Shown here: positions 43,114 to 52,648 of the stretch, piece by piece
How the letters are laid out: the number at the start of each line of letters is the position of its first letter
How positions within the stretch are numbered: the stretch's first letter is position 1
Origin: a virus
Virus record (IMG/VR): IMGVR_UViG_3300031774_000018
Coordinates: 1-56,614 of that record
Direction: 5' to 3' (one strand)
Length of the DNA stretch: 56,614 nt
Translations under genes and position numbers: made by a program
The notes under the pieces: generated by a model
Databases searched by the model: none
The model's input: only the letters and a program-made list of their open reading frames with translations
Told to the model about the DNA's origin: nothing

Positions 43114-44721
43114 ATGGCAACAGCACAACCATATACAGTTGCATGCGAAGGAGGCTTAGTAACAGCTTCTAATCAAATAGATTTATTAAGAAGTCCCGGA
43201 GCAGCAGTTGAATTACAAAATTTTGAAATATCCGTAGAAGGTGGATATAGAAGGATTAATGGATATACAAAATTTGGTGGTGATGATGGTACTCAACCTA
43301 CAGGTAGTGCCTCAACTATATTAGGTGTAATGCCTTATGCCGATGGTGTTATAGTTTGTGCAGGAACAGGTATTTATTTTAGTCAAGACGGAATTACTTG
43401 GCTAACTATAAATAGAAGTTCTGTAGCTAGTAGTGGAGATAATTATACTGCCTTTACAGGAAGAAGTGCTTTAACTAGAACTGGACAAGGACAATGCCAG
43501 TTTGCTTTGTTTGAAGGTGCTAATTACGACCATGGACAATTAATCATAGCTGATGGTGCTAATGAATTATATAGTTTTAGAATGGAAGGAACTGGTGCTC
43601 TAGCCAGTAGAACTTTTTATTCAGAAGAAATAACAGTTAATAGTACAAAAGGTGTAGGTTTAATAACTCACCATGATAGACATTTAATAGCTGCAGGTGT
43701 TCAAGATAATTTAAGTACAGTATATTATAGTGCTTTATTAGACCCTACAAGCTTTAGTGGTTCAGGTTCAGGTGCAATTACTTTAACTGACCAAATAGTA
43801 GGTATAGCAGCTTTTAGAACTGACTTATTTATATTTTGTAAAAATAGTATTTATAAACTTACTAATATAAATAATTCAAGTACTACAGCAGTCGTACCTA
43901 TTGCTGAAAATATAGGGTGTTTAAGTGGTCATAGTATTCAAGAGATTGCTGGTGACTTAGTATTTTTAGCCCCTGATGGTATAAGAACCATTGCAGGTAC
44001 AGCTAGGATTGGTGATGTTGAGTTAGGTACAGTTAGTAAAAGTATACAACCTATCATTACTACATTAGCTAAGAACATTAATTTATGGACTATAACTAGT
44101 ACAGTATTAAGAGAGAAATCACAATACAGGTTATATTACTCAAATTTAGGTGCATCACCGAATGCACAAAGAGGAATTATAGGAACTCTTAGACCAAACG
44201 GATTTGAATGGTCTGAGACAAAAGGATTAGAAGTTACAGCAGTAGGTGCTGACTTTGATGCTACAGAAGTTGAAAGATATTATCATGGCTCTAAAGATGG
44301 TTATATTTATAATCATGATACTGGTAATGATTTCAATGGAACAGGTATTGTAGCAAGATATAAAACACCAGATTATGATTATGGTGATTTAGGAACTTTA
44401 AAAACTTTACATTATTGTAGAGTTTCAATAGGGGCAGAAGGAATTGTAAGTCCAGAATTACAGGTGAAATTTGATTATTCTAATACAGAGATACCTCAAC
44501 ATACGAATAATTTTACCTTTGGAACAGTTAGTCCTTCTTCTGTATTTGGAGAAGCAGTCTTTGGGTCAAATGTGTTTGGTGCAGTATCGAACCCAATGAT
44601 TAGAATACCTTTACAAGGAAGTGGAACTAGTAATAGTTTTACAGTATTAAGTAGCGATACACGAGCACCTTATGTAATAAATGGATTGTATGTAGATTAC
44701 ATACCATCAGGCAGGAGATAA
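43114..44721 (+). CDS. Tail tube-like / nozzle protein B (535 aa)
   Basis: Beta-rich with repeating D-G-V, W-L-T and G-x-G turns suggesting a propeller. The opening (S-N-Q-I-D-L-L-R-S-P-G-A-A-V-E-L-Q-N-F) is characteristic of this gene in marine podoviruses. It takes the place of T7 gp12. Function by position. Confidence 0.75.
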   Translation: MATAQPYTVACEGGLVTASNQIDLLRSPGAAVELQNFEISVEGGYRRINGYTKFGGDDGTQPTGSASTILGVMPYADGVIVCAGTGIYFSQDGITWLTINRSSVASSGDNYTAFTGRSALTRTGQGQCQFALFEGANYDHGQLIIADGANELYSFRMEGTGALASRTFYSEEITVNSTKGVGLITHHDRHLIAAGVQDNLSTVYYSALLDPTSFSGSGSGAITLTDQIVGIAAFRTDLFIFCKNSIYKLTNINNSSTTAVVPIAENIGCLSGHSIQEIAGDLVFLAPDGIRTIAGTARIGDVELGTVSKSIQPIITTLAKNINLWTITSTVLREKSQYRLYYSNLGASPNAQRGIIGTLRPNGFEWSETKGLEVTAVGADFDATEVERYYHGSKDGYIYNHDTGNDFNGTGIVARYKTPDYDYGDLGTLKTLHYCRVSIGAEGIVSPELQVKFDYSNTEIPQHTNNFTFGTVSPSSVFGEAVFGSNVFGAVSNPMIRIPLQGSGTSNSFTVLSSDTRAPYVINGLYVDYIPSGRR

Positions 44722-44727
44722 TAAAAA

Positions 44728-47700
44728 ATGGCAACATATACAAGGCAAAGTTCATTTAGTGATGGAGACAGCATAACTGCTGCTTTATTTAATGATGAAT
44801 TTAATCAATTAGTAAATACATTTCATGTAAGTACTGGACACTCACATGATGGGACAACAGCAGGAGATGGTGGTCCTATTACAGTTTTATATGGTAATAG
44901 TTTAACTTTCGGTACGAATGCTGAAAGTGATGTAGTTATTACTTTTAATGCAGCATCTAACGATGGAGTATTATCATGGATGGAAGATGAAGACTATTTT
45001 AAGTTTTCAGATGATGTTTATATAGATTCAGATTTAACTGTTACTGGAAACGCTGTTATAAATGGTAATTTAACATTTGGTAATGCAGCTACAGATACAG
45101 TTTCTTTTGGAGCTGATATAGATTCACACATTATACCTGATGATGATGATACTTATGACTTAGGTAGTTCTACACAACAATGGAGAAATGCTTATATTGA
45201 TGGAACATTAGAAGCCGATGCAATTACTATCGGTGGTGCTACATTAGCAGAAACAATTAGTGATACTGTAGGAGCTATGGTATCAAGTAATACTGAGTCA
45301 GGAATAACTGTTGCCTATGATGATTCAGATAATACATTAGACTTTACAGTTGGAACACTAAACCAAAGTACTACAGGAAACGCTGCAACTGCCACAGCTT
45401 TAGAAACTGCTAGAACTATTCATGGTGTAAGTTTTGATGGTACTGCTAATATTGATTTAGCAGAAGTTATTCAAGATACTGTAGGAGCTATGGTATCAAG
45501 TAATACTGAATCAGGTGTTACAGTAACATATCAAGATGCTGATGGAACTATAGACTTTACTGTAGCTTCACAAACAGATGAAAACTTTACAACTGCTGAC
45601 CATGCAAAACTAGATGGTATAGAAGCTAGTGCAACAGCCGACCAAACAGATGAAGAAATACAAGATATAGTAGGTGGAATGCTTACTGGTAATACTGAAA
45701 CAGGTATTACTGTTACATATCAAGATGCAGATGGTACAGTAGATTTTGTTGTAGCATCTCAAACAGATGAAAATTTTACAACAGCAGACCATTCTAAATT
45801 AGATGGTATAGAAGCTAATGCTACTGCAGACCAGTCAGATGAAGAAATAGAAGATATTGTTGGAGCTATGTTTAGTTCTAATACTGAAACAGGTATTACA
45901 GCAACATATCAAGATGCAGATGGTACTATAGATTTAGTAGTTGGTACATTAAACCAAGATACTACAGGTAATGCAGCCACAGCTACAGCATTAGAAACTG
46001 CCAGAACAATACATGGTGTTTCTTTTGATGGCACAAGTAATATAGATTTAAGTGAAGTAGTACAAGATACAGTAGGTGCTCAACTTGCAACTAATGGTTC
46101 TCATACAAATTTAACTGCTACTTATGATGATGCAGGAGATGGAGCTGTAGATTTAGCTATTACTGATTCAACTATTAGAGGTAAGGTATCAGTCACAGAT
46201 TCAGGTGGAGATGGTTCTCTAGCATATAATAATTCAACAGGTGTAATAACTTATACAGGACCAAGTGCTGCTGAGGTAAGAGCTCATTTAAGTGCTGGAA
46301 CTGGAATAACTTATTCAGGTGGAGCAATAAGTATAGGACAAGCAGTAGGAACATCAAGTAATGTATCTTTTGGTAATTTAACCTTATCAGGTAATTTAAC
46401 AGTTAATGGAACAACATCAACAGTTTCCTCTACTAATACAACTATATCAGATAACTTATTAGAACTAAACAATGGAGCAAGTTCTAATTCTAATGATTCA
46501 GGTATTGTTATAGAAAGAGGCTCAACAGGCGATAACGCCTTTATGGGTTGGGATGAAAGTGCTGATGGATTTATTTTAGGTACGACAACAGCAACAGGAA
46601 GTTCTACAGGTGATTTAACAATAACTGCTGGTAATTTACAAACTGCTGCTATCTCTGCAACTAATATTACAGTATCAGGAACAGTAGATGGAAGAGATGT
46701 GGCTACTGATGGTACTAAACTAGATGGTATAGAAGCAAGTGCTACAGCAGACCAGACAAATGCAGAAATAAGAACAGCAGTTGAAGCAGCTACTGATTCT
46801 AATGTATTTACTGATGCTGACCATTCTAAGTTAAATGCAATAGAAGCAAGTGCTGATGTTACAGACGCTACAAATGTAGGGACTGCTTTAACAGCATTCA
46901 GTACTGCAACAGATGCTGCTAGTTCTGACTTAGTTCCATATTATGATGTAACTGCAGGAGCATGGGAAAAAGGTACAATAGCAAATGTAGCATTACAAGG
47001 TAATAAAGGACAGAAAGGTGAATTAGGTGTAACAGGACCATCAGGACCTACAGGACCAACTGGTTCTACAGGACCTACAGGACCAACAGGCTCAAAAGGT
47101 CAGAAGGGTGAAGTAGGAGCTGGAGGTTCCACAGGTTCCACAGGGTCAGCCGGTTCTAAAGGACAAAAAGGTGAAGTGGGTGTTGGAGGTTCAACAGGAC
47201 CTACAGGACCAACAGGACCTAGTGGAGCTGCTTCGGATGGTAGTAAAGGACAGAAAGGTGAAGTAGGAGCTGGAGGTTCAACTGGACCATCAGGACCTAC
47301 AGGTTCTACTGGACCATCAGGAAGTAATGGTAGTGCTGGAGCAAAAGGACAGAAAGGTGAAGTAGGTACAACAGGACCTACAGGACCATCAGGACCTACA
47401 GGTTCTGGAGGCTCTGCCGGAGATGATGGAGACAAAGGACAAAAAGGTGAAGTGGGTGCAGGTGGACCTACAGGAGCTGGAGGTTCAACAGGACCTACAG
47501 GACCTACAGGACCATCAGGACCATCAGGTTCTGGGGGCTCTACAGGAGCTAAAGGTCAGAAAGGTGAAGTAGGTGCAGGTGGACCTACAGGAAGTACCGG
47601 ACCAACAGGACCATCAGGACCATCAGGTTCTGCAGGCTCCAATGGTGATAAAGGACAAAAAGGTGAAGTAGGAGCAGGTGGTTCGACAGGTAGTACAGGA

Positions 47701-49158
47701 CCTACTGGACCAAGTGGACCTACAGGACCATCAGGACCTACAGGAACTACAGGTACTGGTATTACAATGGAAGGACAAGTTGCTGGAACAGGTAACTTAC
47801 CTTCGTCAGGTAATACAAAAGGTGATGCATATATAGTACAAGCAGACGATAGTTTACATATTTGGGATGGTTCAGCATGGGTAAGTGGTGGTTCTATTCA
47901 AGGACCTGCAGGTTCCACAGGACCAACAGGACCTACTGGACCAAGTGGACCTACTGGTAGTACAGGACCTACTGGACCGGGTGGTGCAGCAGGAGATGAT
48001 GGAGACAAAGGTCAGAAGGGTGAAGTAGGAGCAGGTGGTTCAACTGGACCAGCAGGACCTACAGGCTCAGGTGGACCTACAGGACCAAGTGGACCTACAG
48101 GTGCAAAAGGACAAAAAGGTGAAGTAGGTGGTACAGGACCTACTGGACCCGGTGGTAGTACAGGTGGTACTGGACCTACTGGACCCGGTGGTTCAGCAGG
48201 AGCAAAAGGTCAGAAAGGTGAAGTAGGAGCCGGTGGTTCTACAGGACCAAGTGGACCTACAGGACCATCAGGAAGTAATGGTAGTAATGGCTCTAAAGGA
48301 CAAAAAGGTGAAGTAGGAGCCGGTGGTTCAACTGGTAGTACAGGTGGTACAGGACCTACAGGACCAAGTGGACCAACAGGACCTACAGGCTCCGGTGGTT
48401 CAACAGGAGCAAAAGGACAGAAAGGTGCTCCGGGCTCAACTGGTGGAACAGGACCTACAGGACCAACAGGACCTAGTGGTGGTACTGGACCTACTGGACC
48501 CGGTGGTGGTACTGGTTCTAAAGGACAGAAAGGTGCTCCGGGCTCAACTGGTGGAACAGGACCTACAGGTTCAAGTGGTGGTACAGGACCAACTGGACCA
48601 ACAGGACCAGCAGGAAGTAATGGTAGTAATGGTGGAACAGGACCTACAGGACCAAGTGGACCTACTGGACCAACAGGACCAACAGGACCATCAGGTTCTG
48701 GAATATCATCAAGTTCAAATACACAACTAAATAGTTTAGGTGTTAATACTGGTGCATCAGGAACAGCAGGTGAGATTAGAGCAACTAATAATATTACTGC
48801 TTATTACTCAGATGAAAGATTAAAAGACTTTGAAGGACCTATTGAGAATGCTTTAGAAAAAGTATTACAATTAGGTGGTTACTACTTCCGAGAAAACGAA
48901 GTAGCTAAAGAGTTAGGATATGATAATGATGAAAGACAAGTTGGTCTTAATGCTCAAGAAGTTCAAGCTGTTCTACCAGAGGTAGTTACAGAAGCTCCGA
49001 TTGATGATAATTATCTAACAGTCTGGTATGAGAAGTTAGTACCTCTATTAGTTGAAGCTATAAAAGAATTAGCTATGGATTCACATCCTCCTAAATGTTT
49101 AGAAGATATAGAAGGCTATGAGAACTTAATCGAAAGAGTAGAAAAGTTAGAGGAATAA
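44728..49158 (+). CDS. Collagen-like tail fibre with C-terminal S74 chaperone
   Basis: 1476 aa. Residues 1-250 form the attachment head. About 180-750 hold repeated units ([10 protein letters not shown] and similar). About 757-1010 and 1060-1326 are Gly-X-Y collagen repeats, separated by a short globular linker. The end (about 1359-1450) is a peptidase S74 domain with the catalytic pair Ser1361/Lys1366, which assists trimerisation and then cuts itself. The collagen part has 14 K-G-Q-K-G motifs, so all its Lys sit in the Y position before Gly, the site used by lysyl hydroxylase. A collagen-modifying enzyme is encoded downstream. Confidence 0.92.
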   Translation: MATYTRQSSFSDGDSITAALFNDEFNQLVNTFHVSTGHSHDGTTAGDGGPITVLYGNSLTFGTNAESDVVITFNAASNDGVLSWMEDEDYFKFSDDVYIDSDLTVTGNAVINGNLTFGNAATDTVSFGADIDSHIIPDDDDTYDLGSSTQQWRNAYIDGTLEADAITIGGATLAETISDTVGAMVSSNTESGITVAYDDSDNTLDFTVGTLNQSTTGNAATATALETARTIHGVSFDGTANIDLAEVIQDTVGAMVSSNTESGVTVTYQDADGTIDFTVASQTDENFTTADHAKLDGIEASATADQTDEEIQDIVGGMLTGNTETGITVTYQDADGTVDFVVASQTDENFTTADHSKLDGIEANATADQSDEEIEDIVGAMFSSNTETGITATYQDADGTIDLVVGTLNQDTTGNAATATALETARTIHGVSFDGTSNIDLSEVVQDTVGAQLATNGSHTNLTATYDDAGDGAVDLAITDSTIRGKVSVTDSGGDGSLAYNNSTGVITYTGPSAAEVRAHLSAGTGITYSGGAISIGQAVGTSSNVSFGNLTLSGNLTVNGTTSTVSSTNTTISDNLLELNNGASSNSNDSGIVIERGSTGDNAFMGWDESADGFILGTTTATGSSTGDLTITAGNLQTAAISATNITVSGTVDGRDVATDGTKLDGIEASATADQTNAEIRTAVEAATDSNVFTDADHSKLNAIEASADVTDATNVGTALTAFSTATDAASSDLVPYYDVTAGAWEKGTIANVALQGNKGQKGELGVTGPSGPTGPTGSTGPTGPTGSKGQKGEVGAGGSTGSTGSAGSKGQKGEVGVGGSTGPTGPTGPSGAASDGSKGQKGEVGAGGSTGPSGPTGSTGPSGSNGSAGAKGQKGEVGTTGPTGPSGPTGSGGSAGDDGDKGQKGEVGAGGPTGAGGSTGPTGPTGPSGPSGSGGSTGAKGQKGEVGAGGPTGSTGPTGPSGPSGSAGSNGDKGQKGEVGAGGSTGSTGPTGPSGPTGPSGPTGTTGTGITMEGQVAGTGNLPSSGNTKGDAYIVQADDSLHIWDGSAWVSGGSIQGPAGSTGPTGPTGPSGPTGSTGPTGPGGAAGDDGDKGQKGEVGAGGSTGPAGPTGSGGPTGPSGPTGAKGQKGEVGGTGPTGPGGSTGGTGPTGPGGSAGAKGQKGEVGAGGSTGPSGPTGPSGSNGSNGSKGQKGEVGAGGSTGSTGGTGPTGPSGPTGPTGSGGSTGAKGQKGAPGSTGGTGPTGPTGPSGGTGPTGPGGGTGSKGQKGAPGSTGGTGPTGSSGGTGPTGPTGPAGSNGSNGGTGPTGPSGPTGPTGPTGPSGSGISSSSNTQLNSLGVNTGASGTAGEIRATNNITAYYSDERLKDFEGPIENALEKVLQLGGYYFRENEVAKELGYDNDERQVGLNAQEVQAVLPEVVTEAPIDDNYLTVWYEKLVPLLVEAIKELAMDSHPPKCLEDIEGYENLIERVEKLEE

Positions 49159-49159
49159 T

Positions 49160-49756
49160 ATGTCTTGGTTAGTTAGAAACTTAACAAAACAAGAAGTTAA
49201 AAACTTTGGAAAGGATGGAACTTTTAGAAGTTTATATGATTCATCTAAAGCCGGGTTTGATACAGATTCTAATTATGATTATCCTGTATCAGGTTTAAAT
49301 GATGAGCAGAAACTAGAACATTGGCATGGTAAAGTTTTAAGTTATGCTACTCCTTGTACAGTAAAGAATGATTCTGGAGAAGACTATGACCATTATTGTC
49401 TTGGATTATTTCAAGATAATTATTTAGTTTATATATTTTTAGGTTATTACGATGATACTGATACTTCATATAATGATGTTTTTGGTATAGCAAGAGGAGA
49501 CCAAGCAACAGGAAGCAAAGCTTATTTATTTATGAAAGAAGCTAACAACGCTAAATATGATTTTTATAAAAACTTAGGTGCTAATAAATTACATTCTTAT
49601 TGTACTCCAGATGGAGAACTTCTTAAAACCTTACAAAGTTCAGAAGCTTATAGTGAAACAGGACAATATATTTTAGATTTTAGTAGCTTAACAGTTACAG
49701 ACCATACAGACAGAACAGGAACAGCAATGAAAAAGGTAACATATAATTTCAAATGA
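49160..49756 (+). CDS. Hypothetical tail or fibre-associated protein (198 aa)
   Basis: Strand-rich, with many Tyr/Asp and no catalytic motif. It starts one base after the fibre stop and overlaps the next gene by four bases. Perhaps a fibre cap or receptor-binding partner. Confidence 0.7.
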   Translation: MSWLVRNLTKQEVKNFGKDGTFRSLYDSSKAGFDTDSNYDYPVSGLNDEQKLEHWHGKVLSYATPCTVKNDSGEDYDHYCLGLFQDNYLVYIFLGYYDDTDTSYNDVFGIARGDQATGSKAYLFMKEANNAKYDFYKNLGANKLHSYCTPDGELLKTLQSSEAYSETGQYILDFSSLTVTDHTDRTGTAMKKVTYNFK

Positions 49757-50499
49757 GCACACTAAGTAATACAGTTTCAGCAGATGGCATTAGAGATGTC
49801 ATGGAAGACTTAAATAGTAATGGTGGTGGAGATGCAGTACCTATAAATGGTGATTATATCTCAGACAGATTTACTAAAATAAATGGAAGTGCCAACACAA
49901 GTAATAGCACAAGTGATACTGCTACTAAACAATATGCAGATGCAAAGTCTACTTTTGCAATTAATGCAGGTACTGCTAACTGGACAACTGGCTCAGGTAA
50001 AAGTGCAATAAATTGGTCAGCAGTTGGTTGGGGAACTTCTGGTGGAACAACATCAGCGACAGGAGGTGGCTCTGGTTCTCAAATAGGAACACTCTACGAT
50101 GGAAGTTCATCTTATACAAGTAGTGTTTTACCTTTTAATAACTTGTCCTCATCATTTGAATCAAGTAAAGATTTATGTTATGTAGGATATCAGGGAAGCT
50201 TAACTGGTGCTGGTGGATTTACTACTGTTTTAGTATTCGAAGGTAGTAATGCAGGAACATCGGATTCAGATTGGACTAATGTGTATTTTAAGGTAGATTC
50301 AACAGGTAGTTCTGGTGGAGTTGATTATGCTCCGGGAAATGCAGGTAGAACTTATGCAAGAAGTGCTGCTACAGTTACAACAGTAAGTGGTAGAATTGTT
50401 TATAAATGGGCTCTTTCCTTAACTGATTTCTCAACAGTAGTCTATAATGGTGCTTTAATTAGTGGTGTTGAATTTAATAGTTTTGTTTCTTTTGATTAA
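49753..50499 (+). CDS. Hypothetical tail-associated protein, Gly/Ser-rich (248 aa)
   Basis: Low-complexity Gly/Ser/Thr strands, with a helical N-terminus (T-V-S-A-D-G-I-R-D-V-M-E-D-L). Likely a beta-structured tail protein. Its stop is close before a promoter, ending this transcription segment. Confidence 0.7.
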   Translation: MSTLSNTVSADGIRDVMEDLNSNGGGDAVPINGDYISDRFTKINGSANTSNSTSDTATKQYADAKSTFAINAGTANWTTGSGKSAINWSAVGWGTSGGTTSATGGGSGSQIGTLYDGSSSYTSSVLPFNNLSSSFESSKDLCYVGYQGSLTGAGGFTTVLVFEGSNAGTSDSDWTNVYFKVDSTGSSGGVDYAPGNAGRTYARSAATVTTVSGRIVYKWALSLTDFSTVVYNGALISGVEFNSFVSFD

Positions 50500-50505
50500 T
50501 TAAAT

Positions 50506-50534
50506 TTGACAAGATGTAAACTAGATGTTATACT
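50506..50534 (+). promoter_or_regulatory. TTGACA-N17-TATACT promoter ahead of the collagen-modifying gene
   Basis: TTGACA at 50506-50511, 17-base spacer, TATACT at 50529-50534. The predicted start lies about 13 bases before the ATG at 50553, which has a GAGG ribosome site. Confidence 0.8.
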
Positions 50535-50552
50535 AGTACTTGAGGTGAAAGC

Positions 50553-52385
50553 ATGAAAAAACTAGTAATATCTTTAGATAGAAGACAAGATAGAAAGAAG
50601 TTATTTAATTTAAATCAGTTAGAAGATTTTAAATATATAAGAGCTATAGATTATAAGACAGAAAACTTTAGAAATATAGAGGTTGATGTTAATTGGAAAG
50701 ACCCTTTTAAAGATAGACCAATATTAAAAAGTGAAGTAGCTTGTTTCTTATCCCATAAAAAAGCATGGTTAGAGTGTATAAGATTAAACGAACCAGTTAT
50801 AATTTTAGAAGATGATGCTGTTATAAATAATAATTGGGATGAAGATTATTTTAAAGAATTAATAGATACATATGATTTTGTGTATCTACAAAGAAACGAG
50901 AATGAACCTGATAAAGTTATAAGTATAGATGATAAACTTGAGAAACCTTTTTATCCTTATAATTTAACATCTTATATAATAACACCTAGAACAGCTTCAA
51001 CTTTAATATATAATATTAATAAGATAATACCAGCAGATGAATATGTTCCTAGTATGATAAATAAATTTAATACTGTAGCTTTAAAAGAAGATGCTTGTAA
51101 TCAATTATCTAGAGATGAAAGTTATAGTGATATAGAAGCATCAGAACCTTTTAAAAATTTTACTGTTCATCCTATAACAGTAGGTTCTGATAGAAAGAAA
51201 TGTATTAAGATAAATACTAGTGCTAAATACTGTGGTATAGATATAAAGAATATCGGCATTAATGTAGACTGGAAAGGTACTGATATGTCTGGTCCGGGTG
51301 GTGGAATGAAAGCCAACCTTTTAAAAGAATATGTCAACACTTTACCAGACAATGATATAGTTTTATTTACAGATGCATATGATGTTTTTTATATTGATAA
51401 TCTAGAAACTATAACAGATAGGTATTTAGATTTTGGATGTAAGGTTTTATTTTCAGCAGAACTATATTGTTATCCTGATAATAATTTAGCAGAACAATTT
51501 CCTATATCTGAAACACCTTATAGATATTTAAATAGTGGTACATTTATAGGAGAGGTAGGAGAACTTAAAAAAATGTTTGCTTCTGCCGATGTAGCTGATG
51601 ATGGTGATGACCAATTATATTATCAGAAATTATTTTTAAGTAATCAGTTTGATATTAAATTAGATTATGAAGGTTATATCTTTCAAACTCATGAAGAGAA
51701 TTTAAATAAGAGTATAACTGGACAACTATATAATCCTCAGACAAATTGCTGCTCTTGTATTTATCATGGTAATGGTGGTGATAATACAAAAGAAAATTTC
51801 AATAAGTTATATGATTTATTTTACAAACCATCTACAAAATATTTTATACCTCAGCTAGATAAATTTGATATAATTGAAAAGGATATGCTTCTAGTTGATT
51901 TTATGACACAAGAACAATGTGAAAGATTAATAGAATTAGCAGATGCTGATGGTAGTTGGGATAGTTTATCTTATGATAAATTTCCAGCACAAGAAATTAG
52001 AATGAAAAAATTAGGTTTGTGGGAAGAATTAGAAAAACATTGGCAAAATAATATTGTTCCTTTAGTTGAAAAATATTGGAAGCCTATGGAGATGTACGGA
52101 TTAAGAGATGCATTTATAATGAAATATACTCCAGAGACACAAAGAGAATTAGCTTTACATACAGATGCTAGTTTAGTTACAGGAAGTATAAAATTAAATG
52201 ACGACTATGAAGGTGCAGAATTAGTTTATCCTAGACAAAATATTAGTAACAAAGATGTTCCAGTTGGTAAAGCTATTTTATTTCCGGGGACAGTAACACA
52301 TGGACATGAATGTTTGAAGTTAAAAAAAGGAACTAAGTATAGTTTAACTATATGGTCAAACAGATATCCCGGAGATAGTATATAA
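50553..52385 (+). CDS. Three-domain collagen-modifying enzyme: GT25 + PLOD-type glycosyltransferase + lysyl hydroxylase
   Basis: 610 aa in three parts. Residues 1-200 are a GT25 glycosyltransferase (S-L-D-R-R-Q-D-R, C-F-L-S-H-K, I-L-E-D-D-A), the family of collagen galactosyltransferases. About 205-430 match the glucosyltransferase domain of procollagen lysyl hydroxylases (G-G-G-M-K, D274-A-Y-D277 metal motif, D-D-Q-L-Y-Y, H-G-N-G). About 440-610 are a PLOD-type Fe(II)/2-oxoglutarate lysyl hydroxylase: H536, D538 and H585 bind iron, and K595 replaces the usual Arg for 2-oxoglutarate. The likely target is the K-G-Q-K-G motif of the collagen-like fibre. Own promoter upstream. Mimivirus L230 is the nearest known viral parallel. 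Confidence 0.93.
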   Translation: MKKLVISLDRRQDRKKLFNLNQLEDFKYIRAIDYKTENFRNIEVDVNWKDPFKDRPILKSEVACFLSHKKAWLECIRLNEPVIILEDDAVINNNWDEDYFKELIDTYDFVYLQRNENEPDKVISIDDKLEKPFYPYNLTSYIITPRTASTLIYNINKIIPADEYVPSMINKFNTVALKEDACNQLSRDESYSDIEASEPFKNFTVHPITVGSDRKKCIKINTSAKYCGIDIKNIGINVDWKGTDMSGPGGGMKANLLKEYVNTLPDNDIVLFTDAYDVFYIDNLETITDRYLDFGCKVLFSAELYCYPDNNLAEQFPISETPYRYLNSGTFIGEVGELKKMFASADVADDGDDQLYYQKLFLSNQFDIKLDYEGYIFQTHEENLNKSITGQLYNPQTNCCSCIYHGNGGDNTKENFNKLYDLFYKPSTKYFIPQLDKFDIIEKDMLLVDFMTQEQCERLIELADADGSWDSLSYDKFPAQEIRMKKLGLWEELEKHWQNNIVPLVEKYWKPMEMYGLRDAFIMKYTPETQRELALHTDASLVTGSIKLNDDYEGAELVYPRQNISNKDVPVGKAILFPGTVTHGHECLKLKKGTKYSLTIWSNRYPGDSI

Positions 52386-52627
52386 TGGATTTTAATATTT
52401 ATTTATTTTGGAATATATTTATAACTTTAGTTTTAGCACCTTTAATGTTTGGTATTAGAAAAAACGAAACTGAGGCTAAAAGAATTGATATATTAGTTAA
52501 TAAAACTAGAGAAGAAATGGCTAGAGATTATATAACAAAACAAGAAGTTAGAAATGATATGAATAGTTTAATGGATAGATTAGAAAAGCTACATGAAAAA
52601 GTAGATAAATTATTTGAAGTAAAGTGA
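52385..52627 (+). CDS. Small membrane-anchored coiled-coil protein (80 aa)
   Basis: TAATG overlap with the enzyme gene. One membrane segment (about residues 5-23) then a coiled region (25-80). Similar in shape to the 116-aa protein after the holin, so a second holin-like protein is possible, but the function is unknown. Confidence 0.65.
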   Translation: MDFNIYLFWNIFITLVLAPLMFGIRKNETEAKRIDILVNKTREEMARDYITKQEVRNDMNSLMDRLEKLHEKVDKLFEVK

Positions 52628-52648
52628 GTTTAGAGGAAGGTAATAACA

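Noticed and set aside
47100-47435. Minus-strand frame of 111 codons, Pro-rich
   Set aside because: Antisense shadow of the collagen-like repeats.
48323-48730. Plus-strand frame of 135 codons within the collagen repeats
   Set aside because: Entirely inside the repetitive collagen-coding DNA in another frame; its Val/Gln/Asp repeats reflect the Gly-X-Y codons.
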